Source: Bacillota bacterium
GTDB taxonomy: Bacteria; Bacillota; Clostridia; Peptostreptococcales; Anaerovoracaceae
Reading direction: 5' to 3'
Assembly: GCA_017619985.1 (NCBI GenBank)
Contig: JAFZRG010000157.1
Location: 1-20,639 of the forward strand
DNA length: 20,639 nucleotides
Part shown: positions 1 through 7,517 of the stretch, piece by piece
How the letters are laid out: every line of letters begins with the position of its first letter
Position numbering within the stretch: the first letter of the stretch is position 1
Notes under the pieces: model-generated
Seen by the model: only the letters and a program-made list of their open reading frames with translations
Told to the model about the DNA's origin: nothing
The model's database searches: none
Made by a program: the position numbers and the translations under genes

Positions 1-691
1 CGGACTTGCACCACAGTCTCGTACAGATCTCGATGCCGGAAGCGCCCTGCGCGCTCATAAAAACAGCAGGTGCGGGGTCTTTCAGCACCATCTCGTTCTT
101 CTCGGCCAGTTCCAGCAGGATATTGCGGGCTTTGTTGTAATCGGAGTCGTAAGAGATATGGAAGGTCTGGTCGACTCTGCGTACGTCCTTTTCGGAATAG
201 TTTACGACGGTCGAACCGGAAGCCGTGCTGTTCGGCATATAGATGGTCCTGTTGTCCATCGTGCGGATCTTAGTATGTACCAGACGGATCTCTTCGATGA
301 TGCCGGAGGTGCCGGCTACTTCGACGAAATCGCCGACCTTGAACGGCCGCGTGACCAGCAGGAGCAGACCGCCGGCGAAGTTGGCGACGGCGCCGTTGAC
401 CGCCATGCCGACACCTACACCGAGGGAAGCGATGATGGTGGCGATGCCTGCGGTGTTGATGCCCAGATAACTGACCAGTCCCAGGATGACGAGGACCTTC
501 AGGGCGATCCGGGCGGCATAGCCCAGCGCTGACGTGATGGTCTTATCGAGCTTTCCGCTCTTTCCCAAGAGCTTTTCCAGAGAATGACTGATCTTGTTGA
601 TGATGCTGAATGCAATCAGCAGAACGACCAGCGCGATGATGATCTTGATGCCTACTTCGGTCGCTGTCGTGGTCAGTGCTTTGATGTCCAT
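1..691 (-). CDS. MscS-family mechanosensitive ion channel, 3' end cut off by the window
   Basis: Reading the minus strand from the ATG at 691 gives 230 residues with no stop before the window edge. AAAGGAG lies 8 nt upstream of this ATG, which fixes the start. Hydrophobic segments lie at about residues 15-32 and 58-76. A third, Gly/Ala-rich helix at about 80-113 contains GVGVGMAVNGAVANFAGG and is followed by RPFKVGDFVEV, the typical pore helix and start of the beta domain of MscS channels. The family opens when membrane tension rises and releases solutes during osmotic downshift. The short N-terminus (about three membrane spans) matches small MscS rather than MscK/MscM types. The gene is divergent from the peptide-use locus and probably unrelated to it. 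The family call is firm; the exact paralogue is not. Confidence 0.93.
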   Translation of the reverse strand, partial: MDIKALTTTATEVGIKIIIALVVLLIAFSIINKISHSLEKLLGKSGKLDKTITSALGYAARIALKVLVILGLVSYLGINTAGIATIIASLGVGVGMAVNGAVANFAGGLLLLVTRPFKVGDFVEVAGTSGIIEEIRLVHTKIRTMDNRTIYMPNSTASGSTVVNYSEKDVRRVDQTFHISYDSDYNKARNILLELAEKNEMVLKDPAPAVFMSAQGASGIEICTRLWCKS

Positions 692-737
692 ATTGATCAC
701 TCCTTTGTATCATAAAAGAACGGTAATATCTTTTTTC

Positions 738-746
738 ATTATAGCA
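738..746 (-). promoter_or_regulatory. Extended -10 promoter of the mscS-type gene
   Basis: On the minus strand the sequence reads TGCTATAAT, a perfect TATAAT with the TGN extension, about 47 nt upstream of the ATG at 691. No good -35 box is visible 17 bp further upstream, as is common for extended -10 promoters. Seen directly; activity is inferred. Confidence 0.6.
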
Positions 747-823
747 TAAAACCGTGCTCAGAATTCCCGGAGAGTGCTAAAATAAATGCGTAGTGCCAAC
801 GGCAATGATAAGGAGCAAAAATC

Positions 824-2233
824 ATGCAAAACGATCTTTCCGCATTGGAAAAAGCGCTGGCAAAGCGCATCGAAGAAATGAAACTGCCCGGCGTTTCAGT
901 CTGCATCCGCGGACCGGAAGGGGTCATCTATGAGAAGGGCTTTGGCAAACGGAGCATCGAACAGGATCTGGACGTGACCCCGGAGACCGTCTTCGGCATC
1001 GCGTCCATGAGCAAATCGTTCACGGCCCTGTCCTGCTGCATCCTGGCTGCGGAAGGGAAGATGAGCCTCGAAGACCCGGTCACGAAATATTTCCCGGATC
1101 TGCACCTGAAGGGCGTTCCCGACGAACTGGTGACCATACGCCAGCTGGGCCTGCACCGCGCGGGCATCCCGCCCATGGAACCGCTGGAATGGTCCATCGC
1201 CATGAACACCCCGGGACGCAAATCCAAGGCGGAGGAACAGCTGAGGAAAGAGAGCCCCAACGAGATGAACACGATCGGACAGATCGTCGACTAGATCTCC
1301 GAAGGCCGCTATCAGACCCTGGGCGAGCCGGGCGAATACATGAGCTACAGCAATGAGGGCTATGCCATCCTGTCCTACGTCGTGGATCAGGCGGCCGGCA
1401 TCCCCCTCGAACAGTTCCTGATGGAACGTATCTTCAAACCGCTGGGCATGACCCGCACCATCCTGGATCAGGACTGCAGCGAACTGAAAGCCATGGTCGG
1501 CGACGGCAACGTGACGAGGCTGTTCGAGGAAGATGACGACGGCAAGCTGGTCGAGGACGACAGCTGGTCCGTTCTTCCGCCGTTCCGCGGCTGCGCCTGT
1601 ATCAAATCCACGGCACCGGATATGGCCAGATATTACCAGATGCTCTCGAACCGCGGCGTGTTCGAAGGGAAGCGCATCGTCCCGGAGGAAGCCATCGACC
1701 TGATGTTCGGCCCGGAGTACCCGCTGCGCAGAAAACCGTTCAACGTCATGGGCTTAAAGAAGCGCGAGATCGCGGGCAGAATGGTCTGCGACCACGGCGG
1801 CGGACTGCACGGCGTCTCGACGCACGGCGGCATGGTGGAAGGCGGTTACGGAATCGCGGTCCTGAGCAACAAGAGCAGCGAAGACGCGGAACTCGTGCAG
1901 TGGATCTGCTACAACTTCGTCCTGGGCCTGCCTCTGGAGCAGGATCTGTACTGGTGCCATCCCAGCGGGAAAGAGTTTTCCGCGCCGGAGATGCTGTACG
2001 GGGATTACGTGGGTCACGAGGGGCTGACTGCTCATGCCCTGGTCTATCCGAAGGACGGACAACTGATGCTCCGCGCCTATGACGAAGAGCGCCTGCTGGA
2101 ATACTGCGAAGGCACGGTCTTCGCGGCGATCGACCCGAAGACGGGTAAGCGCACGGACACGTACCGCTTCTTCATCCATGACGGCCACGCGTGGGCGGTC
2201 AAGGCCGGAAGCCGCATCTTCCGCCGCGCATAA
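824..2233 (+). pseudogene. Serine hydrolase (beta-lactamase/D-aminopeptidase fold) interrupted by an in-frame TAG
   Basis: One reading frame of 470 codons runs from ATG 824 (AAGGAG 8 nt upstream) to TAA 2233, broken only by TAG at 1292-1294 (codon 157). Both sides align without gaps to the intact neighbour at 2305, where codon 157 is TAC (Tyr). A single base change therefore explains the break. The frame carries the SxxK nucleophile motif (S61-M-S-K64), the YxN motif (YSN, after the stop) and a C-terminal CDHGG/HG motif, as in class C beta-lactamase, DD-peptidase and D-aminopeptidase relatives. The upstream product (156 aa) keeps SxxK but lacks the rest of the active site, so it should be inactive. 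Sequence after the stop remains well conserved, so the lesion is recent, read through, or a sequencing error. There is no signal peptide. Other genes here end in TAG, so TAG is a normal stop in this genome. A possible -10 TAAAAT lies at 778-783. Confidence 0.85.
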
Positions 2234-2248
2234 AGTGCGCGCACAATC

Positions 2249-2277
2249 TTGAATACAAGTGCAAAAAAGAGTAAAAT
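2249..2277 (+). promoter_or_regulatory. Sigma-A-type promoter of the second hydrolase and transporter genes
   Basis: TTGAAT (2249-2254), a 17-bp spacer and TAAAAT (2272-2277) lie in the short gap between the two hydrolase genes, 27 nt before the ATG at 2305. Spacing is optimal and both boxes match consensus at 4-5 of 6 positions. It would let the second hydrolase and the dpp genes be expressed independently of the broken first copy. Confidence 0.65.
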
Positions 2278-2304
2278 TATTGTATATTTGCGGACCCGGA
2301 ATAT

Positions 2305-3711
2305 ATGGAAAGAAGCATACAGGCGCTCGATAAGGCGCTGCAGAAAAGAATAGAAGAGAAGGGCTGTACCGGCGTCGCGGTCTGCATCCGCGGGCCGGAA
2401 GGCGTGCTGTTCGAAAAAGGGTACGGAAAGAGGAGCGTAAAGGACGATCTGCCGGTGCTGCCGGATACGGTGTTCGGCATCGCGTCCTTAAGCAAATCCT
2501 TCACGGCGCTGGCCCTGTGCATCCTGCACGCGGAAGGAAAGATCGATCTCGACGATCCTGCCGTGAAGTATCTGCCGGATCTGCACATCCCTGGCATCCC
2601 GGACGAGCTCGTGACCCTGCGCCAGCTGGCGCTGCACCGGGCGGGCATCCCGTTCAACGAGTGCCTGGACTGGTCCATCGCCATGAACACGCCGGGAGAG
2701 TACTATCAGAACGACGAGTACCTGCGCAGGACGGCTCCGAACCGCATGGATACGATCGGGGACATCATCGCGTACATCGCCGAAGGCGCCTACGAAACGC
2801 TGGGCGAACCCGGCGAATACATGAGCTACTGCAACGAAGCGTTCGCACTTCTTTCGTCCGTCGCGGATCAGATGTGCGGCAAGCCTCTGGAGGACTATCT
2901 GGAGGAGCGCATCTTCGCGCCTCTGGGCATGACCCGCACAGCGCTGGATCTCGACGGCAGCTGCATCGAAGCGCTCGTCACGGACGGCAATATCACGAAC
3001 TTCTTCTCCGACTGGCCGGACGGCAAGCACGAGGACCATCAGTGGACGATCTGCCCGCCGTACAAAGGCTGCGCGAACATGAAGTCCACTGCAGAGGATC
3101 TGGCAAAGTATTACCAGATGCTTTCGAACGGCGGTGTCTTCGAAGGAAAGCGCGTCGTGCCGGCGGAGGCAGTCGATCAGCTGGTCGGCCCGCGCTATCC
3201 TCTCCGGAAAAAACCGTTCTACGCGATGGGCATCCGCAAGCACAGCATCGCAGGGCATTTGGTCTGCGACCACGGCGGAGAACTCCACGGTGTCGCGGCG
3301 TTCGGCGGCTTCGTCGAAGGCGGTTACAGCTCCGCCATCCTGTGCAACGAGACCGAGTGGGACATGGAGGACGTGCAGAACATCTGCTACGCCTGGATCC
3401 TGGGGCTGCCCCTGGAAGAAGATCTCTTCTGGACGAGACCCTGCGGCAGAGCCTTCTCCCGTCCGGACATGCTCCGCGGCGATTACGTGGGTCACATGGG
3501 AGAACCCGTGCACATCCGCGTCTTCGAAAAGGACGGACAGCTGAAAGCGGATCTCGCCGGCGAACCCTGCCGGCTCGAATACTGCGAAGCCACGGTCTTC
3601 GCGGCGGTCAGCGAAAACAGCGGAAACAGGGTCACCTTCCTCCGCTTCTTCATACAGAACGGCCATGCGTGGGCCGTCAAGAACGGAAGCCTGCTCTTCC
3701 GCCGCGCATAG
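2305..3711 (+). CDS. Cytoplasmic serine hydrolase, beta-lactamase/D-aminopeptidase family
   Basis: This 468-residue protein is an intact paralogue of the product encoded at 824; the two align colinearly and look more than half identical. It has S61-L-S-K64 (nucleophile serine and general-base lysine), Y175-C-N177 and a late CDHGGELHG block, the active-site elements of the serine beta-lactamase-like superfamily (Pfam Beta-lactamase). A C-terminal domain of about 100 residues follows, as in D-aminopeptidase-like and esterase-like members. No signal peptide or membrane segment is present, so it acts inside the cell. That argues against periplasmic-type antibiotic defence. It is followed 15 nt later by a peptide ABC transporter, so hydrolysis of imported peptides, perhaps with D-residues or amide bonds, is the likely role; this is inference. 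The ribosome site before ATG 2305 is weak. An esterase is the main alternative. Confidence 0.85.
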   Translation: MERSIQALDKALQKRIEEKGCTGVAVCIRGPEGVLFEKGYGKRSVKDDLPVLPDTVFGIASLSKSFTALALCILHAEGKIDLDDPAVKYLPDLHIPGIPDELVTLRQLALHRAGIPFNECLDWSIAMNTPGEYYQNDEYLRRTAPNRMDTIGDIIAYIAEGAYETLGEPGEYMSYCNEAFALLSSVADQMCGKPLEDYLEERIFAPLGMTRTALDLDGSCIEALVTDGNITNFFSDWPDGKHEDHQWTICPPYKGCANMKSTAEDLAKYYQMLSNGGVFEGKRVVPAEAVDQLVGPRYPLRKKPFYAMGIRKHSIAGHLVCDHGGELHGVAAFGGFVEGGYSSAILCNETEWDMEDVQNICYAWILGLPLEEDLFWTRPCGRAFSRPDMLRGDYVGHMGEPVHIRVFEKDGQLKADLAGEPCRLEYCEATVFAAVSENSGNRVTFLRFFIQNGHAWAVKNGSLLFRRA

Positions 3712-3729
3712 AAAGGGGGCATTCCTATT
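3712..3729 (+). promoter_or_regulatory. Ribosome binding site pointing to an ATT start codon for dppB
   Basis: AAAGGGGG (3712-3719) overlaps the end of the hydrolase gene and lies 7 nt before ATT 3727. The residues read from ATT (TKYIVKKL after the initiator) are typical of the N-terminus of DppB-type permeases. The next candidate, GTG 3742, has no Shine-Dalgarno sequence in front and would remove this conserved start. Confidence 0.55.
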
Positions 3730-4668
3730 ACTAAGTATATCGTGAAAAAACTGGGTATCGGTCTCATCCTGGTGGTCGCGGTCACGCTGCTGGTGTTTTC
3801 CCTGCTCTACATGATGCCGGGCAACCCCATCGACATCATGACTGACCGCAAGGTCTCCGCCGAGAAACGCGCCGAGATGGTGCACCAGTACGGTTTCGAC
3901 CAGCCCCTGCACGTGCAGTATGTCCGGTGGATGAAGAAGATCATCCTCGACCGGGACTTCGGCCAGTCGGTGCGGTATAAAGTGCCGGTCTGGAACCTCA
4001 TGAAAGACCGCATCCCGAGGAGCGTCAAGCTCTGCGGATGGTCGCTCCTGATAGAAATGCTGCTGGCTCTGCCGTTAGGCCTGCTGGCGGCGATCAAGAA
4101 AGACTCGTTCTACGACCGGTTCTCGGTCAACTTCACGCTGATGCTCACGTCCATGCCGAGCTTCTGGCTGGGTGCGCTGCTCATCCTGATCTTCGCGGTG
4201 GGCCTGAAATGGTTCCCGATCTCAGGCTTCGAGAGCGCGAGGAACTACGTGCTGCCGGTCATCGCCCTCACGGCCGGATCCCTCGCGGGCACGCTGCGTC
4301 TGACCCGCGCGGAAGTGCTGGAAGTGCTGAACGAGAAATACGTCACGACGGCTCTGGCAAAGGGCCTTCCCTATGAAAAGGTCATGTTCAAGCACGTGCT
4401 GCGGAACGCGCTGATCATGGTCACGGTCTCCGTGTTCATGTCGCTGCCCTGGCTCATCTCCGGCGCCGTGGTCACCGAAAAGATCTTCGGCATCCCCGGC
4501 ATGGGCAACCTGCTGCTGAACTCCATCGTCGTGCAGGACTTCCCGGTCGTACAGGCCGTGCTGCTCCTCATCGCGATCCTGACCGTCATCTGCAATCTTC
4601 TGAGCGATATCGTGATCGCGATCCTGGATCCGCGCATCCGCATCGCCATCGGGGGAGGTGACAAGTGA
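3727..4668 (+). CDS. dppB: Dipeptide/oligopeptide ABC transporter permease, DppB type
   Basis: This is a 313-residue inner-membrane permease if translation begins at ATT 3727, or 308 if at GTG 3742. It shows an N-terminal membrane helix, the long loop before helix 2 with MPGNPID and RWMKKIILDRDFGQS, and five further hydrophobic segments. Near the C-terminus is the EAA-type cytoplasmic loop (TTALAKGLPYEKVMFKHVLR) that docks on the ATPases. This layout is standard for the DppB/OppB branch of BPD_transp_1 permeases, which form the channel with DppC. The gene follows the hydrolase with almost no gap and its TGA overlaps the ATG of dppC, so the genes are translationally coupled. Whether it takes dipeptides, longer peptides or another solute such as nickel cannot be told from the permease. 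Confidence 0.92.
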   Translation: MTKYIVKKLGIGLILVVAVTLLVFSLLYMMPGNPIDIMTDRKVSAEKRAEMVHQYGFDQPLHVQYVRWMKKIILDRDFGQSVRYKVPVWNLMKDRIPRSVKLCGWSLLIEMLLALPLGLLAAIKKDSFYDRFSVNFTLMLTSMPSFWLGALLILIFAVGLKWFPISGFESARNYVLPVIALTAGSLAGTLRLTRAEVLEVLNEKYVTTALAKGLPYEKVMFKHVLRNALIMVTVSVFMSLPWLISGAVVTEKIFGIPGMGNLLLNSIVVQDFPVVQAVLLLIAILTVICNLLSDIVIAILDPRIRIAIGGGDK

Positions 4669-5513
4669 TGAGCAGCAAATCGAGAGAAACGCTCCACGCG
4701 TGCCTGCACAACGTCAACTTCATGATCGGCTTCATCATGCTGCTGTCGGTCATCCTGATCGCGATCTTCGCGGACAAACTGGCGCCTTTCGGCTACACCG
4801 ACCAGCTGGTCGGACCGCAGTTCGAATCTCCGAGCGCAGCCCACTGGTTCGGCACCGACGAACTGGGCAGAGACGTGCTGTCGCGCGTCATCTACGGCAC
4901 CCGCATCACGCTGAAAGTCGCGGCTCTCGGCGCGTCCCTGGAGCTGATCATCGGCGTGGTCGTCGGTCTGTCCTGCGGTTATTTCGGAGGCGCCGTCGAC
5001 CATATCTTCACGTTCCTGACGGACCTCACCTGGTGTATCCCGGGCACGATCCTGGCGCTGGCTGTGGTCACGCTGATCGGCAAATCCCTGACGAACTCCG
5101 TCATCGCGATCGCCATGGTTTGCTGGGCTTCATACGCGAGGCCGATACGGGCGAAGACCATGTCGCTGAAGACCATGGCCTTCGTCGAGACTGGCAAAGC
5201 CTTCGGCGAATCGAGCGCGGCGCTGATGTTCCGCTATATCCTGCCGAACGTCATCCCGTCGCTGATCGTCATGGTATCCACGACGCTTCCCGGCACGATC
5301 CTGTCCACGACGACCCTGTCGTTCCTGGGCATGGGTTCGCAGGCGCCTTCCCCGGACTGGGGCCTCGCGCTGTCCAAGGGCATCGACTACATCGGCAGCG
5401 CGCCGTGGCTGTCCATCTTCCCCGGCATCGCGCTCGTGTACACCGTGCTCGGCTTCTCGCTTCTGGGTGAAGGGGTGAGAGACATTCTCGACCCGCACCT
5501 GAAATCCCAGTAG
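4668..5513 (+). CDS. dppC: Dipeptide/oligopeptide ABC transporter permease, DppC type
   Basis: This 281-residue protein starts at ATG 4668, which overlaps the dppB stop (ATGA) and has GGGGGAGGTG 7 nt upstream. The in-frame GTG at 4665 is less well placed. It has an N-terminal helix (MIGFIMLLSVILIAIFA), the conserved HWFGTDELGRDVLSR motif before the transmembrane domain, further helices and an EAA loop (ETGKAFGESSAALMFRYILP). These are hallmarks of the DppC/OppC branch with its OppC_N region. It would pair with DppB to form the membrane channel. The stop codon TAG sits inside the Shine-Dalgarno sequence of dppD, so the two are coupled. Confidence 0.94.
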   Translation: MSSKSRETLHACLHNVNFMIGFIMLLSVILIAIFADKLAPFGYTDQLVGPQFESPSAAHWFGTDELGRDVLSRVIYGTRITLKVAALGASLELIIGVVVGLSCGYFGGAVDHIFTFLTDLTWCIPGTILALAVVTLIGKSLTNSVIAIAMVCWASYARPIRAKTMSLKTMAFVETGKAFGESSAALMFRYILPNVIPSLIVMVSTTLPGTILSTTTLSFLGMGSQAPSPDWGLALSKGIDYIGSAPWLSIFPGIALVYTVLGFSLLGEGVRDILDPHLKSQ

Positions 5514-5523
5514 GAGGTGACCC

Positions 5524-6507
5524 ATGAGCGAAGAACTGTTAAGGCTCGAACACCTGAGCATCGACTATAAAGTCAAGGGCGGGTATCTGTCCGCGGTCAA
5601 CGACGTCAACCTGTCCGTCCACCGCGGCGAGATCCTGGCCGTCGTCGGAGAATCCGGCTGCGGCAAATCCACGATCGCCCATTCCATCATGAACCTCCTG
5701 CCCGGCGGCAACGAGGAGATCGAAGGAAAGATCATCTTCAAGGGCGACGACCTGCGCACGTACAGCCGCAGGCAGATGGAAGCCATCCGGGGCAAGGACA
5801 TCGGCATGATCTTCCAGAACCCGCTGGATTCCCTCAACCCCGTATACAAGACCGGCAAGCAGGTGGAGGAAGCCATCCTGCTCGACGGCATAGACCGCGT
5901 CCAGGCCTGGAACAAGGTTCTGGATCTGTACAGAGACGTAAAAATGCCCGACGCGGAAGTCCGCGCGAATTCGTTCCCTCACGAGCTGTCCGGCGGCATG
6001 CGCCAGAGAGTCATGATCGCCATGATGCTCTCGCGCAACCCCGAGCTGCTGATCGCGGACGAGCCCACGACGGCGCTGGACGTGACGATCGAGGCGCAGA
6101 TCCTCGAGATCATCAAGGACCTGAAGAAGACATACGACACGGCCATCATGCTGATCACCCACAACTTCGGCCTCGTGGCGGAAGTCGCGGACAAGATCGC
6201 GGTCATGTACGCCGGCGAAGTCATCGAATACGGCGACGTATATGAGATCTTCGAAAAACCGCTGCATCCCTACACGACGCTGCTGATGAAGGCGCTGCCG
6301 AGAAAGACGAAGCACGAAGGCAGGCTGCAGACCATCGACGGCAATGTGCCGCGCATCCTGGACAAGAAGCCTGGCTGCCGCTTCGCGAACCGCTGCCCGT
6401 ATGCCATGGAGCGGTGCCAAAGCGAGACGCCCCCAGAGATCTATGTCTCCGAGGAGCATAAGTGCCGCTGCTTCCTGATGGAAGAAGGAAAGGAGGCAGA
6501 CGCATGA
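5524..6507 (+). CDS. dppD: Peptide ABC transporter ATP-binding subunit, DppD type
   Basis: This 327-residue ATPase starts at ATG 5524 behind TAGGAGGTGA. Visible nucleotide-binding motifs are Walker A GESGCGKST (42-50), the Q-loop FQNP (97-100), signature LSGGMRQ (155-161), Walker B LLIADEP (175-181) and the H-loop histidine H213. The C-terminal oligopeptide/dipeptide extension carries the cysteine set GCRFANRCPYAMERC followed by CRC. In some Dpp/Opp ATPases this cysteine-rich tail binds an iron-sulfur cluster; that is known from the family and not shown here. It drives transport as a heterodimer with DppF. Its TGA overlaps the dppF start. Confidence 0.95.
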   Translation: MSEELLRLEHLSIDYKVKGGYLSAVNDVNLSVHRGEILAVVGESGCGKSTIAHSIMNLLPGGNEEIEGKIIFKGDDLRTYSRRQMEAIRGKDIGMIFQNPLDSLNPVYKTGKQVEEAILLDGIDRVQAWNKVLDLYRDVKMPDAEVRANSFPHELSGGMRQRVMIAMMLSRNPELLIADEPTTALDVTIEAQILEIIKDLKKTYDTAIMLITHNFGLVAEVADKIAVMYAGEVIEYGDVYEIFEKPLHPYTTLLMKALPRKTKHEGRLQTIDGNVPRILDKKPGCRFANRCPYAMERCQSETPPEIYVSEEHKCRCFLMEEGKEADA

Positions 6508-7481
6508 GCGCACCCATGATCGAAATGAAGGACGTGCAGAAATACTTCCGCGTGTCCAAGGGACTGTTCAAGACTTCTGCCGAGCAGGTGAAGGCTGTGG
6601 ACCACATCACGCTTTCCGTCGAGGAGGGCGAGATCGTCGGCCTGGTCGGCGAATCCGGCTCGGGCAAGACGACGCTGGCCCGCGTGCTGCTGTCCCTGAC
6701 GAAGATGACCGGCGGAGAAGCTGTCATCGACGGGGTCAACCTCGGTAAAGCCAGCCATAGAGATATGGATAAGCTGCACCGCGAGATCGCGGTCGTGTTC
6801 CAGGATCCGGCCTCGAACCTGAACCCCAGGGAGACGGTCGAGAGCTCCATCATGCGGCCCATGATCATCCACGGCGTGCCGAGAAGCAAGGCCAAGGAGA
6901 AGGCGAAAGAGGTGCTGGAGATGGTCAAGATGGACCTGAAGTACCTGGACAGTTTTCCCCATCAGCTTTCCGGCGGCCAGCTGCAGCGCATCGCCATCGC
7001 GAGAGCCCTGGCGCTGTCCCCGAAGATCATGATCCTGGACGAGCCGACGTCCGCGCTGGACGTGTCGGTGCAGGCCCAGATCCTGAATCTGCTGCTCGAT
7101 CTGCAGGAGCAGATGCACCTGACATACATCATCATCACTCACGACCTGAACGTCATCAAGTACATCTCGGACAAGATCGCCGTCATGTACCTGGGGCAGC
7201 TGGTGGAATTCGGCCCGGCGGACGTGGTGGGCAATCATCCGTCCCATCCGTACACGAAGGGCCTGATGGACGCCGCTCCCATCCTCGATCCGCGCGACCG
7301 CGGCAAGGAGAAGGAGATCATGAAGGGCGACCCCGGCAGCCTGATCGACCTCAAGTCCGGATGCAGGTTCTACGCGAGATGCCGCTACGCTACCGACGAG
7401 TGCAAGGATAAGGACCCGGATAACGTGATCCTTGCGCCCGGTCATCAGGTGGCCTGCGTGCACCCGCTGAACATAGAATAG
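6504..7481 (+). CDS. dppF: Peptide ABC transporter ATP-binding subunit, DppF type
   Basis: The start chosen is ATG 6504, which overlaps the dppD stop (ATGA) and has AAAGGAGG just upstream; an in-frame upstream ATG at 6462 would lie inside dppD and lacks this support. The 325-residue product has Walker A GESGSGKTT (49-57), Q-loop FQDP (99-102), signature LSGGQLQ (155-161), Walker B IMILDEP (175-181), H-loop H213 and a C-terminal cysteine-rich tail (GCRFYARCRYATDEC, later VACVH). It is the second half of the ATPase pair powering the DppB/DppC channel. The N-terminal sequence with QKYFRV is typical of the OppF/DppF side. Confidence 0.95.
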   Translation: MSAPMIEMKDVQKYFRVSKGLFKTSAEQVKAVDHITLSVEEGEIVGLVGESGSGKTTLARVLLSLTKMTGGEAVIDGVNLGKASHRDMDKLHREIAVVFQDPASNLNPRETVESSIMRPMIIHGVPRSKAKEKAKEVLEMVKMDLKYLDSFPHQLSGGQLQRIAIARALALSPKIMILDEPTSALDVSVQAQILNLLLDLQEQMHLTYIIITHDLNVIKYISDKIAVMYLGQLVEFGPADVVGNHPSHPYTKGLMDAAPILDPRDRGKEKEIMKGDPGSLIDLKSGCRFYARCRYATDECKDKDPDNVILAPGHQVACVHPLNIE

Positions 7482-7517
7482 GCTACGTTTGTTTTTACGA
7501 ACAATAGGAGGTAAAAC

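Noticed and set aside
1292..1294. Pyrrolysine or general TAG recoding as the reason for the amber codon
   Set aside because: Several other genes here (ending at 3711, 5513, 7481 and 11524) use TAG as their normal stop, and the paralogue has plain Tyr at the site. No methylamine genes are near.
2305..3711. Antibiotic-resistance beta-lactamase
   Set aside because: The fold and SxxK motif fit, but there is no signal peptide, the protein is longer than typical class C enzymes, and it is linked to a peptide transporter. A peptidase or amidase role is more likely.
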